NCBI GenBank assembly: GCA_017394605.1
Contig: JAFPXU010000161.1
Coordinates: 1-8,292 of the forward strand
From: Clostridia bacterium
GTDB lineage: Bacteria > Bacillota_A > Clostridia > Christensenellales > CAG-138
Direction of reading: 5' to 3'
Length of the DNA stretch: 8,292 nt
Shown: in pieces, positions 1-5,846 of the stretch
Numbering within the stretch: position 1 is the stretch's first letter
Layout of the letters: each line of letters opens with the position of its first letter
Notes under the pieces: generated by a model
Databases searched by the model: none
The model's input: only the letters and a program-made list of their open reading frames with translations
Told to the model about the DNA's origin: nothing
Translations under genes and position numbers: made by a program

Positions 1-4
1 CACC

Positions 5-1231
5 ATGAAGATCACAAAAGTTGACGTATTCAAGGTAACCGATCCCGGCAGCCCCGGCATCTATCCCGTCCTCTGCCGTATCTACACGGACGAAGGCATC
101 TACGGCGACGGCGAAGCGGCCCTTTCCTACGGCATCGGCGCCACAGCGGCGTTCGGAATGGTCCAGGATCTTGCCAACATCATCATCGGCATGGATCCGC
201 TCGAGAACGAGGTCATCTGGGACAAGATGTACCGCACGACCTTCTGGGGACAGAACGGCGGCGGCGTGTTCACCGCAGGCATGAGCGCCATCGACATCGC
301 GCTCTGGGATATCCGGGGCAAGTATTTCAACGTTCCGGTATATACCCTGCTCGGCGGGAAACTGAACGACAATCTCCGTTCCTACGCTTCCCAACTGCAG
401 TTCGGCTGGTACCATGACCGCATGAGCGCCATGCGTTCCCTGCAGGACTACAGGGATGCGGCGCAGCGCGCGATCGACGAAGGATACGACGCGGTCAAGG
501 TCGACTTCTTCACCTTCAAGCCCGAGGGCGGCGGCTACACGGATAAGGACCGTACCGGACTTCTGGATCCCAAGACCCTGCGCACCGTCGTGGACCGCGT
601 ACGCGTGACCCGCGAAACGGTCGGACCGGACGTCGACATCATCATCGAGAACCACAGCTATCTCGACGCGAACACGGCGATCCAGCTCGCTACCGCGGTG
701 GAGCCCTACAACATCATGTACTTCGAAGAGCCCAATACGCCTGATCCGGATACCGCAAAGCGCCTCGCTGAGAAGATCAATATCCCGATCGCGAGCGGCG
801 AGAGGATCTATACCCGCTGGCAGTACGAGAAGTACTTCAAGGATAATTCCCTGCATGTCGCGCAGCCCGATATCGGCACCTGCGGCGGTATCACGGAAGT
901 CAAGAAGATCGCAGACCTCGCGTATATCCATGACGCGTGCGTGCAGGTGCACATCTGCGGAACGCCGATCTGCATCGCGGCGGGTCTGCATGTGGAGGCA
1001 GCCATCCCGAACTTCGTGATCCATGAGCATCATCAGTGCAACCTGCTGCCGGATCACATCAAGCTGGGCAAATACGACTGGCAGCCTGAGAATGGCCTTT
1101 ACAAGGTTCCGGATCTTCCGGGCATCGGCCAGGAGATCTCCGACTGGGTATTCACCAATATGCAGTATGTCGAAAAGGTCACCGTCCAGGGCAAATCCAC
1201 CGCGTGGGTCATGTCCAATGTCGGAAACTGA
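5..1231 (+). CDS. Enolase-superfamily (mandelate racemase group) acid-sugar dehydratase-like protein
   Basis: A 408-residue enzyme of the mandelate racemase/muconate lactonizing family, cytoplasmic and probably Mg2+-dependent. An N-terminal capping domain (about 1-125, opening MKITKVDVFKV) is followed by a (beta/alpha)7-beta barrel. Visible barrel residues are K165-V-D167 on the second strand, metal ligands E215, E241 (in YFEEP) and E266 (in ASGER), and a C-terminal dyad D289 (QPDIGTCGG) and H316 (VHICGTP). H217, two residues after the first ligand (ENH), matches the extra general acid of galactonate/mannonate-dehydratase-type members, so loss of water from a sugar acid is the likely reaction. 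The substrate cannot be read from sequence. Length is normal. The start fits the family, but the ribosome-binding site lies outside the window. A terminator follows directly and a GntR regulator gene comes next, a usual arrangement for sugar-acid catabolism. Certain as to superfamily, uncertain as to substrate. Confidence 0.9.
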   Translation: MKITKVDVFKVTDPGSPGIYPVLCRIYTDEGIYGDGEAALSYGIGATAAFGMVQDLANIIIGMDPLENEVIWDKMYRTTFWGQNGGGVFTAGMSAIDIALWDIRGKYFNVPVYTLLGGKLNDNLRSYASQLQFGWYHDRMSAMRSLQDYRDAAQRAIDEGYDAVKVDFFTFKPEGGGYTDKDRTGLLDPKTLRTVVDRVRVTRETVGPDVDIIIENHSYLDANTAIQLATAVEPYNIMYFEEPNTPDPDTAKRLAEKINIPIASGERIYTRWQYEKYFKDNSLHVAQPDIGTCGGITEVKKIADLAYIHDACVQVHICGTPICIAAGLHVEAAIPNFVIHEHHQCNLLPDHIKLGKYDWQPENGLYKVPDLPGIGQEISDWVFTNMQYVEKVTVQGKSTAWVMSNVGN

Positions 1232-1246
1232 TAACGCTTTTTCAGC

Positions 1247-1284
1247 GGGAGAGACTGTTCTTCGGAACAGCCTCTCTCTTTTTT
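1247..1284 (+). terminator. Intrinsic terminator of the dehydratase gene
   Basis: Starting 15 bases after the stop codon, CTGTTC (1255-1260) pairs with GAACAG (1265-1270) around a TTCG tetraloop. After one A/C mismatch the stem continues with GAGAG (1249-1253) and CTCTC (1272-1276). A six-T run (1279-1284) follows. This is a textbook intrinsic terminator separating the enzyme from the regulator gene. Confidence 0.93.
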
Positions 1285-1297
1285 AAATCGCGGAAGG

Positions 1298-1327
1298 TTG
1301 CCAATTGTCCTGCGGATAAGTTAGAAT
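1298..1327 (+). promoter_or_regulatory. Sigma-A-type promoter of the GntR regulator
   Basis: TTGCCA (1298-1303) and TAGAAT (1322-1327) each match the sigma-A consensus at five of six positions and are 18 bases apart. Transcription would start near 1334, giving a leader of about 30 bases before the ATG at 1364. It lies just after the preceding terminator, so the regulator is probably its own transcription unit. Confidence 0.65.
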
Positions 1328-1342
1328 AAATCAATTGACAAT
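1302..1342 (+). promoter_or_regulatory. Candidate operator: inverted ATTGTC/GACAAT around the -10
   Basis: ATTGTC (1304-1309) and its exact reverse complement GACAAT (1337-1342) flank the -10 box at 33-bp offset, about three helical turns. Each is part of a CAATTG hexamer (1302-1307 and 1332-1337). The placement would suit autoregulation by the GntR protein. The sites are not a clear match to the usual FadR-type operator, so this is suggestive only. Confidence 0.35.
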
Positions 1343-1363
1343 CATGAAACGTAAGGACTGACG

Positions 1364-2098
1364 ATGAGAAAACAGAAACGGATCGAAAGTGTCTCCGTCG
1401 TGGATCAGGTCTGCGACGCCATCAAGGAGCTGATCATAGAAACACCGTATCATCCCGGTGACAAGCTGCCGTCGGAAGGCGAGATCGCGGAAGCCTACGG
1501 CGTGAACAAACTCAGCGTGCGCATGGCGCTACAGAAGCTGACGACCCTGGGCGTGGTTGATAAACGCAACGGCGAAGGATCATTTGTGAAGGAGTTTTCG
1601 CTATCTCCTCTGTTCAGCGAGGCTGTGGATTTCTATAAAAAAGGCGTTCGGCTTCAGGATGTTCAGGAACTTCGCCAGCTGCTGGAAGGCGACAGCGCAT
1701 TCAAGGCGGCCTTTCAAGCGACAGAGGAAGAGAAACAGGTGTTGAAAGAGCGCCTGAACGACTACAATGAACAGATGGCCAAGATGAAAGCGTTGCGCAG
1801 CAACGAGCGTTTTTCGGATATGCTGGAAGCGGACACCGCTTTCCACAGACAGATCGTTCATATGTCGCACAATCAGGTTTATGAGGATGTATACACGCTG
1901 GTGATCAAACTGGTTGAGGATCACATTATCAGCCTTCTCATGGCCCGTGAGGACGCGCTCAGGAACATGGAGGGAGCGCATGACATCCACAACGAACTCT
2001 GCCGCTGCATCTGTGAGGGGAACGGGGAGGAAGCACGCCGCATCTCGTGCCGCATCGTTGACGCCCAGGAGGAGATCGTCGTTCCGCAGGCTGAATAA
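1364..2098 (+). CDS. FadR-subfamily GntR transcriptional regulator (winged HTH + FCD)
   Basis: A 244-residue one-component DNA-binding regulator. Residues about 10-75 are the GntR winged helix-turn-helix, with PGDKLPSEGEIAEAYGVNKLS running into the recognition helix (VRMALQKL) and wing (NGEGSFV). Residues about 95-235 form an all-helical FCD effector domain with likely metal-binding residues D157 and H161 (EADTAFH) and H206/H209 (GAHDIHNEL). FCD regulators commonly bind sugar acids or other carboxylates. The start is supported by AAGGA at 1353-1357, six bases upstream. Being next to the dehydratase gene, it plausibly controls sugar-acid catabolism, including that gene and itself. The effector is unknown, and no terminator is evident in the 63 bases before the next gene. 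Confidence 0.92.
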   Translation: MRKQKRIESVSVVDQVCDAIKELIIETPYHPGDKLPSEGEIAEAYGVNKLSVRMALQKLTTLGVVDKRNGEGSFVKEFSLSPLFSEAVDFYKKGVRLQDVQELRQLLEGDSAFKAAFQATEEEKQVLKERLNDYNEQMAKMKALRSNERFSDMLEADTAFHRQIVHMSHNQVYEDVYTLVIKLVEDHIISLLMAREDALRNMEGAHDIHNELCRCICEGNGEEARRISCRIVDAQEEIVVPQAE

Positions 2099-2161
2099 TG
2101 AAGTTGAAACGGCGATTCCTTAATATAAATTGAAATAAAAATATTATCGTGAGATGCGGAC

Positions 2162-2488
2162 ATGATATATTCAATCGATGAAATTAAACATTTAATAACT
2201 CCGATTGCAATAAAATACAAGCTGAAAGCAGTTTATCTTTTCGGCTCTTATGCCCGTGGCACCGCCAATGAAAACAGCGATATAGATTTACTTGTTGATA
2301 CAACCGATACGGATCTTGATACACTCTTCAGATTAGGTGCTTTATATGATGAGATATCAAATGCATTTACAAAAGTAATTGACATGATTACTATTTCATC
2401 ATTGGAGCAACCGGCTATAAGAAACAGTGATATTGTTTTCAGAAAAAATGTATTGAAAGAAAGGAAAAACCTTTATGCTGTCGCCTGA
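2162..2488 (+). CDS. Minimal nucleotidyltransferase (MNT/MntA-like)
   Basis: A 108-residue protein of the DNA polymerase beta superfamily. The core motif GSYARG (28-33) is followed by D40-I-D42 in SDIDLLVD, with a likely third acidic residue D74 (KVIDMIT). This is the complete catalytic set. MNT proteins of this size normally act with a HEPN-domain ribonuclease toxin; MntA antitoxins neutralise it by adding AMP to the HEPN protein. Here no intact HEPN gene follows, only a 13-codon remnant. The gene is AT-rich, using codons such as TTA and ATA, in sharp contrast to its GC-rich neighbours, which points to horizontal acquisition. The Shine-Dalgarno is weak (GAGA at 2151-2154) and no convincing promoter is seen. 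It could be an orphan antitoxin or a free-standing transferase of other role. Confidence 0.88.
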   Translation: MIYSIDEIKHLITPIAIKYKLKAVYLFGSYARGTANENSDIDLLVDTTDTDLDTLFRLGALYDEISNAFTKVIDMITISSLEQPAIRNSDIVFRKNVLKERKNLYAVA

Positions 2489-2516
2489 TCTACAAAGATA
2501 TCAGTATATAGGATAA
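2475..2516 (+). pseudogene. Possible 13-codon remnant of a HEPN toxin gene
   Basis: An ATG at 2475 lies inside the last codons of the MNT gene in another frame and reads MLSPDLQRYQYIG before TAA at 2514-2516. The overlap is the arrangement expected for an MNT-HEPN pair, and the peptide resembles the opening of HEPN partners, which begin with a short polar stretch leading into helix 1. No continuation was found in any frame downstream, so the rest appears deleted. With so few residues, chance cannot be excluded. Confidence 0.35.
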
Positions 2517-2570
2517 TTAGAATAATCACAGTATCTTATATACCGAAGAATCACAAAAACGTCCGAACAA

Positions 2571-2600
2571 AGAAATATCGGCGTGACCGAAGTCACGCCG
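2571..2600 (-). terminator. Terminator of the eutVW-like operon (minus strand)
   Basis: A perfect 9-bp stem, CGGCGTGAC (2579-2587) with GTCACGCCG (2592-2600), has loop CGAA on the plus strand. Read on the minus strand this is C(TTCG)G, the exceptionally stable tetraloop, followed by ATATTTCTTT. The T-rich side lies on the minus strand, so it most likely ends the kinase transcript, about 160 bases beyond that gene's stop. Confidence 0.65.
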
Positions 2601-2610
2601 AATCCCTTGG

Positions 2611-2656
2611 TAATATTGACTTTTTCAGTATTATCATGAAAAACACAATAATACTG
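2611..2656 (+). repeat. Three-arm inverted repeat with mutually exclusive hairpins
   Basis: The middle arm (2625-2633) pairs with the left arm TAATATTGA (2611-2619) as a 9-bp stem with one G-T pair. Almost the same bases, CAGTATTAT (2626-2634), pair perfectly with ATAATACTG (2648-2656). Only one hairpin can form at a time. It lies in the AT-rich non-coding stretch between the MNT gene and the kinase gene, and its function is unknown. Confidence 0.5.
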
Positions 2657-2663
2657 GTTTACG

Positions 2664-2693
2664 ACCCTCCTGCTAATACGCCGGGGGGTTTTT
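2664..2693 (+). terminator. Terminator-like hairpin, plus strand
   Basis: ACCCTCC (2664-2670) pairs with GGGGGGT (2683-2689), including one T-G pair, around a 12-base loop. The stem runs directly into T2689-T2693. It would stop plus-strand transcripts leaving the MNT gene before they run antisense into the kinase gene. Confidence 0.5.
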
Positions 2694-2763
2694 CACATTC
2701 TTTTCCAATCACCAAAGCACGCAGCGCCCTGCAGGCACTTTGCGCATGCGGCTATCAGGATGT

Positions 2764-3819
2764 TCAGGGGACAGGGAAAGTAAAAGCGACCTTGGTACCG
2801 CCGGAGCCTGAGGACAGGGTCAGTTCGCCGCCGAGCCTTGTCCGGACCGTTTCCTGCAGGATGGAAAGGCCGGTCCCGGGACGGATCTGCTCGGATCCTT
2901 TCCCGTCGTCCTCCACGACGACGGTGCAGAACCGGTTGCCTTCTGACAGCAGGATCCGGATCGTTCCGCCGTTTTTATCGAATGCGTATTTCAGCGCGTT
3001 CAGGATCAGCTCGTTGACCGAAAGCGTCACGAACACCGCTTTGTCCGGGTCCGTTTCGACGGGATCCGCCTCGAGCAGGAGCCGTACGCCCATTTCCTCG
3101 GCTAACGTTCCGTTGAATCCCGTCACGATCTTCTGCAGAAGCGCTTTCAGGCTGACGCGGTTTTTTGCTTCCCCGAGGTCCATGAACAGCTCGTGGAGGC
3201 GCGAGACGGAGAGAAGCATCAGGGAACAGCCGGCATAGGCTTCCCTGACTTCGCTGTTTTCCGACTGCCTGCCTTTCAGATTGAAGAGGCTCGACAGGAG
3301 CTGCAGATCGTTCTTGATCCGGTGATTGCTTTCCCGGACGCTCATCGGGATGCCGGGAACCGGATCCCGCATGGAGCGGTCCTTCATGGTCTCCGAGATT
3401 GCCTGAAGCTTTTTTTCCATCTGGACCTGCTGCGAGATATCCCGTTCGGAGATCAGGACGGCGATCACGCCGGAACTTCCCGAGATGGGCGTGACGTCCT
3501 GGAGAACGGTCTTGTTTTCCTGCGTATTCGCGACGGTATCGTGGAATGGAAGACCCTGCTCAAAGGCACGGTAGACAGCGGGCTCGTTGTCGGGACTCGC
3601 GTCCAGTCCGAGGATCAGCGTCTGATACTGCGACGGGATATGGGCAGGTCTCGCGTGCGCGACGACAAAGGCGGTCCCAGTGCGGTCGAGACAGTCCAGA
3701 AACACGTCCGCTCCGATAAGATCCGCGACGGAGGAGAGGGAGGTTTCGTACTGTTCCAGGATCCGGATATCCCCGTCGGAAAGCGTTGTCCGCGCGAGAC
3801 AGAGTTCCCGCAACGTCAT
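2764..3819 (-). CDS. eutW: EutW-like soluble sensor histidine kinase (HisKA_2/HATPase_c)
   Basis: A 351-residue cytosolic kinase with no membrane segment. Residues about 1-70 resemble the N-terminal sensor domain of PdtaS/EutW kinases (LADL-like VADLIGADVFL, then VVAHARP). Residues 75-130 are a PAS-like linker sensor. The HisKA_2 dimerisation helix carries the phospho-accepting H166 in ESNHRIKNDLQLL. The ATPase domain shows the N box (N269-E-L-I-L-N274-A-L-K), G1 (D304-D-G-K-G308), G2 (G315-T-G-L) and a final GGT (340-342). In known eut systems EutW responds to ethanolamine and phosphorylates the ANTAR regulator EutV. The gene overlaps the upstream regulator by 4 bp (ATGA), indicating translational coupling, and eutA/eutB lie nearby. 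Ligand assignment rests on context and family. Confidence 0.85.
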   Translation of the reverse strand: MTLRELCLARTTLSDGDIRILEQYETSLSSVADLIGADVFLDCLDRTGTAFVVAHARPAHIPSQYQTLILGLDASPDNEPAVYRAFEQGLPFHDTVANTQENKTVLQDVTPISGSSGVIAVLISERDISQQVQMEKKLQAISETMKDRSMRDPVPGIPMSVRESNHRIKNDLQLLSSLFNLKGRQSENSEVREAYAGCSLMLLSVSRLHELFMDLGEAKNRVSLKALLQKIVTGFNGTLAEEMGVRLLLEADPVETDPDKAVFVTLSVNELILNALKYAFDKNGGTIRILLSEGNRFCTVVVEDDGKGSEQIRPGTGLSILQETVRTRLGGELTLSSGSGGTKVAFTFPVP

Positions 3820-4574
3820 GGTTTTTCCCTCCGGATCTCGTTTAATGTCTGCTCGGGATCCCGGACGATCATTGCAGCTGCTTCCTCGACTGGAATGTCA
3901 TAGGCGGCAGCGGTCTTCTGGATCCGGCGGTATGCCTGCCGGTCGGAAAGGCCGGCGTCCCTGAGGATCGATTTTGCCTTCGAGACGAACCGATCCTCCG
4001 TGCTGTCCAGGATGGATTCCGCGACCTTACGCATGGTGGAGCGCTTGTCCATGGCGACTTTCTGGATCTTCCGGTAGGCTTCCGGCTCGGAGATTTTGTC
4101 GGCCGCCGCAAGGATCCGCTTTGCCTTGTCGATGATTTTCGCGTCCGCAAGCGCCTCCTCGGCAGCAAGTTTTTCGTCACGGAGCCGGGCTTCGCGCCCT
4201 GCTGCGGCGAGCGCGACCTCGACGCAGGCGCAGAGCGCGTTCGTTTCGACCGGCTTGACAAGATAGCCCTTTACGCCGAGATCCGCCGCTTTGCGGATCG
4301 TTTCGCGGTCGGAAAATGCCGACACGATGACGACGGCGCGGGCAAGGCCTTCCTGAAGGATCTTTTCAGCGGCGCTGAGCCCGTTGAAGATCGGCATGGA
4401 GATGTCCATCAGGACGAGGTCGGGACGTGTGTTTCTGCAGATTTCCACTGCGTCAAAGCCGTCGGCCGCGCTGCCTGCTACGGTGAAGCCGAGATCGGAG
4501 AGCATGCCGGAAAAATCGAGCCTTGTGATGAGTTCGTCATCTACGACGACCGCAGTTTTTCCGCTACGTTCCAT
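3816..4574 (-). CDS. eutV: EutV-like response regulator with two tandem ANTAR domains
   Basis: A 252-residue antiterminator. Residues 5-122 form a complete receiver: acidic pair D12/D13, phospho-acceptor D57 (LMDISMP), S85 and K107 (VKP). A charged helix (about 125-145) leads into ANTAR copy 1 (about 140-189: KAKRIL, EAYRKIQK, AM, VAESIL). ANTAR copy 2 follows (about 193-237: KAKSIL, QAYRRIQK, A, EAAAMIV). The copies align with one single-residue gap and share the helix signatures. ANTAR domains bind paired RNA hairpins to prevent transcription termination; EutV does this on eut leaders after phosphorylation by EutW. The usual EutV has one ANTAR domain and about 190 residues, so the extra 60 residues are the second copy. 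The start has GGGGGGA just upstream on the minus strand (4580-4587). First gene of the operon with the kinase. Confidence 0.88.
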   Translation of the reverse strand: MERSGKTAVVVDDELITRLDFSGMLSDLGFTVAGSAADGFDAVEICRNTRPDLVLMDISMPIFNGLSAAEKILQEGLARAVVIVSAFSDRETIRKAADLGVKGYLVKPVETNALCACVEVALAAAGREARLRDEKLAAEEALADAKIIDKAKRILAAADKISEPEAYRKIQKVAMDKRSTMRKVAESILDSTEDRFVSKAKSILRDAGLSDRQAYRRIQKTAAAYDIPVEEAAAMIVRDPEQTLNEIRREKP

Positions 4575-4606
4575 GTTCTTTCCCCCCTGATGATTCTTAA
4601 ATATAT

Positions 4607-4615
4607 ATTATATCA
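4607..4615 (-). promoter_or_regulatory. Extended -10 promoter of the eutVW-like operon
   Basis: On the minus strand, 4615 to 4607 reads TGATATAAT, a perfect TGnTATAAT extended -10 element. No good -35 is seen, which is usual for this class. The start would be near 4600, leaving a leader of only about 26 bases before the ATG. There is therefore no room for an attenuator, and the sensor pair is probably made constitutively at a low level. Confidence 0.6.
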
Positions 4616-4771
4616 GAAACCGTGCCTGATTCCATCCTGAGACATGCAAAAAGAACCTGCAATAGGCAAGGCCATATTTTCAAAGCAAACGCAATAAAGG
4701 GGGATGAAAACACTTGCAATTGCCTGAAAAGCCACAAATAATAAAAGAGTACTGAAAACGGGACTCTTTCC

Positions 4772-4800
4772 TTGATTTTGACAGCGGTTTATAGTATTGT
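4772..4800 (+). promoter_or_regulatory. Weak candidate promoter for the phosphoesterase gene
   Basis: TTGATT (4772-4777) and TATTGT (4795-4800) are 17 bases apart, each matching four of six consensus bases. A better -35, TTGACA (4778-4783), is present but has no -10 at proper distance. Transcription would start around 4807, about 100 bases before the TTG start. Confidence 0.3.
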
Positions 4801-4906
4801 TGTCTCAGAAAAGTATTGAAATACGGGGAACATGCTCCCGGACAGGTCCGTCACGAAATCAAAGACGACCGAAGTTCGGAAGCTGTATTGTAAGGGAGTG
4901 ACAGCA

Positions 4907-5518
4907 TTGGCGAATTTTTATATTTCGGACCTTCATCTCGGACATGCGAACGTTATCCGGTTCGACAACCGCCCTTTTGCCGATCTGGATGAAATGCACA
5001 GGGAGATCATCTGCAGATGGAACGCCGCGGTGACCGCAGAGGATACGGTATACATCCTCGGCGATTTCTGCTGGGGAAAAGAGGCAGACTGGCCAGGGTA
5101 TCTGGCACAGCTTTCGGGGCAGAAGGTCCTGATCAGGGGAAATCATGACCCGAAGCAGTTCGGGTCGGAAGTCAAGAAATACTTTCAGGACATCAAGGAA
5201 TACAAGGAGATCACGGACAGCCAGAAACACGTCATCCTGTGCCACTATCCGATCCCATTTCACAGGGCGGACTATAATGCCGGCTGCTGGATGCTCTACG
5301 GGCATGTCCACATAACCAGTGAGCGGCAGTATATGGACCGCCTGCGGTCGCAGATCAAAGCGAACTGCAAAGAGCGGGGCGACTGTGTGGGAAACTGGAT
5401 CAACGTCGGCTGCATGATGCCCTGGATGGATTATACGCCTCAGACGCTTGACCGGATCATTGAAAGAGAAAAAGCATGGAGGGAGGAGAATCCGGTTGAT
5501 TCCGGAATGGAAGAATAG
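4907..5518 (+). CDS. Small metallophosphoesterase (calcineurin-like), TTG start
   Basis: With a TTG start at 4907 the protein has 203 residues and opens MANFYISDLHLGH, as this family does. TTG is preferred over the in-frame ATG at 4832 because AAGGGAG (4892-4898) sits eight bases before it, whereas the ATG has GGGGA only two bases away and would add 25 residues outside the fold. All metal motifs of the calcineurin-like fold are present: D8-L-H10, G-D53 (LGDFCW), G-N79-H80-D, H113 (CHYP) and G-H133-V-H135. It should bind two metal ions and cut a phosphoester; the substrate is unknown. It overlaps the next small gene by 23 bp. It is not a known part of eut loci although it lies between eutVW and eutA. 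Confidence 0.88.
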   Translation: MANFYISDLHLGHANVIRFDNRPFADLDEMHREIICRWNAAVTAEDTVYILGDFCWGKEADWPGYLAQLSGQKVLIRGNHDPKQFGSEVKKYFQDIKEYKEITDSQKHVILCHYPIPFHRADYNAGCWMLYGHVHITSERQYMDRLRSQIKANCKERGDCVGNWINVGCMMPWMDYTPQTLDRIIEREKAWREENPVDSGMEE

Positions 5519-5774
5519 CCATCAAAAACCCGCTGCTGCAGCGGAAAGCGTGCCGCCTTTGGAGAAAGACCTGCCGGCATATCTCAGGGAATCCATCGAC
5601 GCGATGAACGCATCCTGGGAGATCATGGACGCGGGCGGGAAGGATATCCACTGGGACCTGAACTGGTGCGAGTTATACTCGGACATCAATTACGCCGAAA
5701 CGGAACGGCAGATCTCATCCGCGCAGGCGTGGCATCTGCGCAGGGAATATCTGAGAATGGAAGAAGAACGGTGA
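5496..5774 (+). CDS. Small protein of unknown function, coupled to the phosphoesterase
   Basis: I do not recognise a named family. From a TTG at 5496 the protein has 92 residues. This start is chosen because GGAGGGAGGAG (5478-5488) lies seven bases upstream inside the preceding gene; an ATG at 5448 in the same frame has no such site and lies deeper in the overlap. The N-terminal 35 residues are polar and Ala/Pro-rich. Residues 40-92 look like a compact helical domain rich in Trp and Glu (WDLNWCELYSDINYAE, then ISSAQAWHLRREYL). There is no signal peptide or membrane segment. The 23-bp overlap implies co-translation with the phosphoesterase, so a partner or regulator of that enzyme is a reasonable guess. 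Confidence 0.65.
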   Translation: MIPEWKNSHQKPAAAAESVPPLEKDLPAYLRESIDAMNASWEIMDAGGKDIHWDLNWCELYSDINYAETERQISSAQAWHLRREYLRMEEER

Positions 5775-5796
5775 ACGTGTTTTCCGATACGGTTCG

Positions 5797-5846
5797 TTTC
5801 ATGTTTTGAAACACGAAATCCGGCCAGGTTTTCATGTTTGGAAACA
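5797..5846 (+). repeat. Two near-identical 17-bp dyad repeats, 33 bp apart
   Basis: TTTCATGTTTTGAAACA (5797-5813) and TTTCATGTTTGGAAACA (5830-5846) differ at one base. Each contains TTTC-N7-GAAA symmetry. The second extends to a perfect CATGTTT/AAACATG inverted repeat (5833-5848), and the first can alternatively pair with CGTGTTT at 5776-5782. Offset is about three helical turns. They lie 80-130 bases upstream of the eutA start point, as protein operators might, or could be hairpins in the 3' end of the preceding transcript. Confidence 0.55.

Larger units (their letters stand above)
4575..4906. other. Divergent intergenic region with two hairpins
   Basis: This 332-bp AT-rich spacer separates the eutVW-like operon from the phosphoesterase gene. 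Besides the two promoters listed separately it holds two dyads. First, GCAAT/GCAAG (4659-4663, 4666-4670) is complementary to CTTGC/ATTGC (4713-4717, 4719-4723). Second, a perfect 7-bp stem AAAGAGT (4744-4750) with ACTCTTT (4763-4769) has a 12-base loop and on the minus strand is followed by TATTATTT. A 12-bp palindrome GTATTGAAATAC lies at 4813-4824. No convincing gene or cobalamin riboswitch was recognised. Confidence 0.55.

Noticed and set aside
2636..3238. A 200-codon plus-strand open frame opposite the kinase gene
   Set aside because: Most of it is the antisense of conserved kinase motifs (N, G1 and G2 boxes), and its composition is Ser/Arg-rich with no recognisable fold. It starts inside a hairpin region without a ribosome-binding site.
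3193..3903. A 236-codon plus-strand open frame antisense to the kinase and regulator genes
   Set aside because: It spans the junction of two well-supported genes on the other strand and is explained by GC-rich codon structure.
4704..4727. A seven-codon minigene (MKTLAIA) after GGGGG
   Set aside because: The purine run touches the ATG with no spacing, and so short a frame is expected by chance.
4832..4906. ATG at 4832 as the start of the phosphoesterase
   Set aside because: It adds 25 residues before the conserved ANFYISDLH opening and has GGGGA only two bases away, while the TTG at 4907 has an ideal Shine-Dalgarno.
5448..5495. ATG at 5448 as the start of the small downstream gene
   Set aside because: It has no Shine-Dalgarno and would extend the overlap to 71 bases with a Lys/Arg-rich stretch; the TTG at 5496 follows a very strong site.
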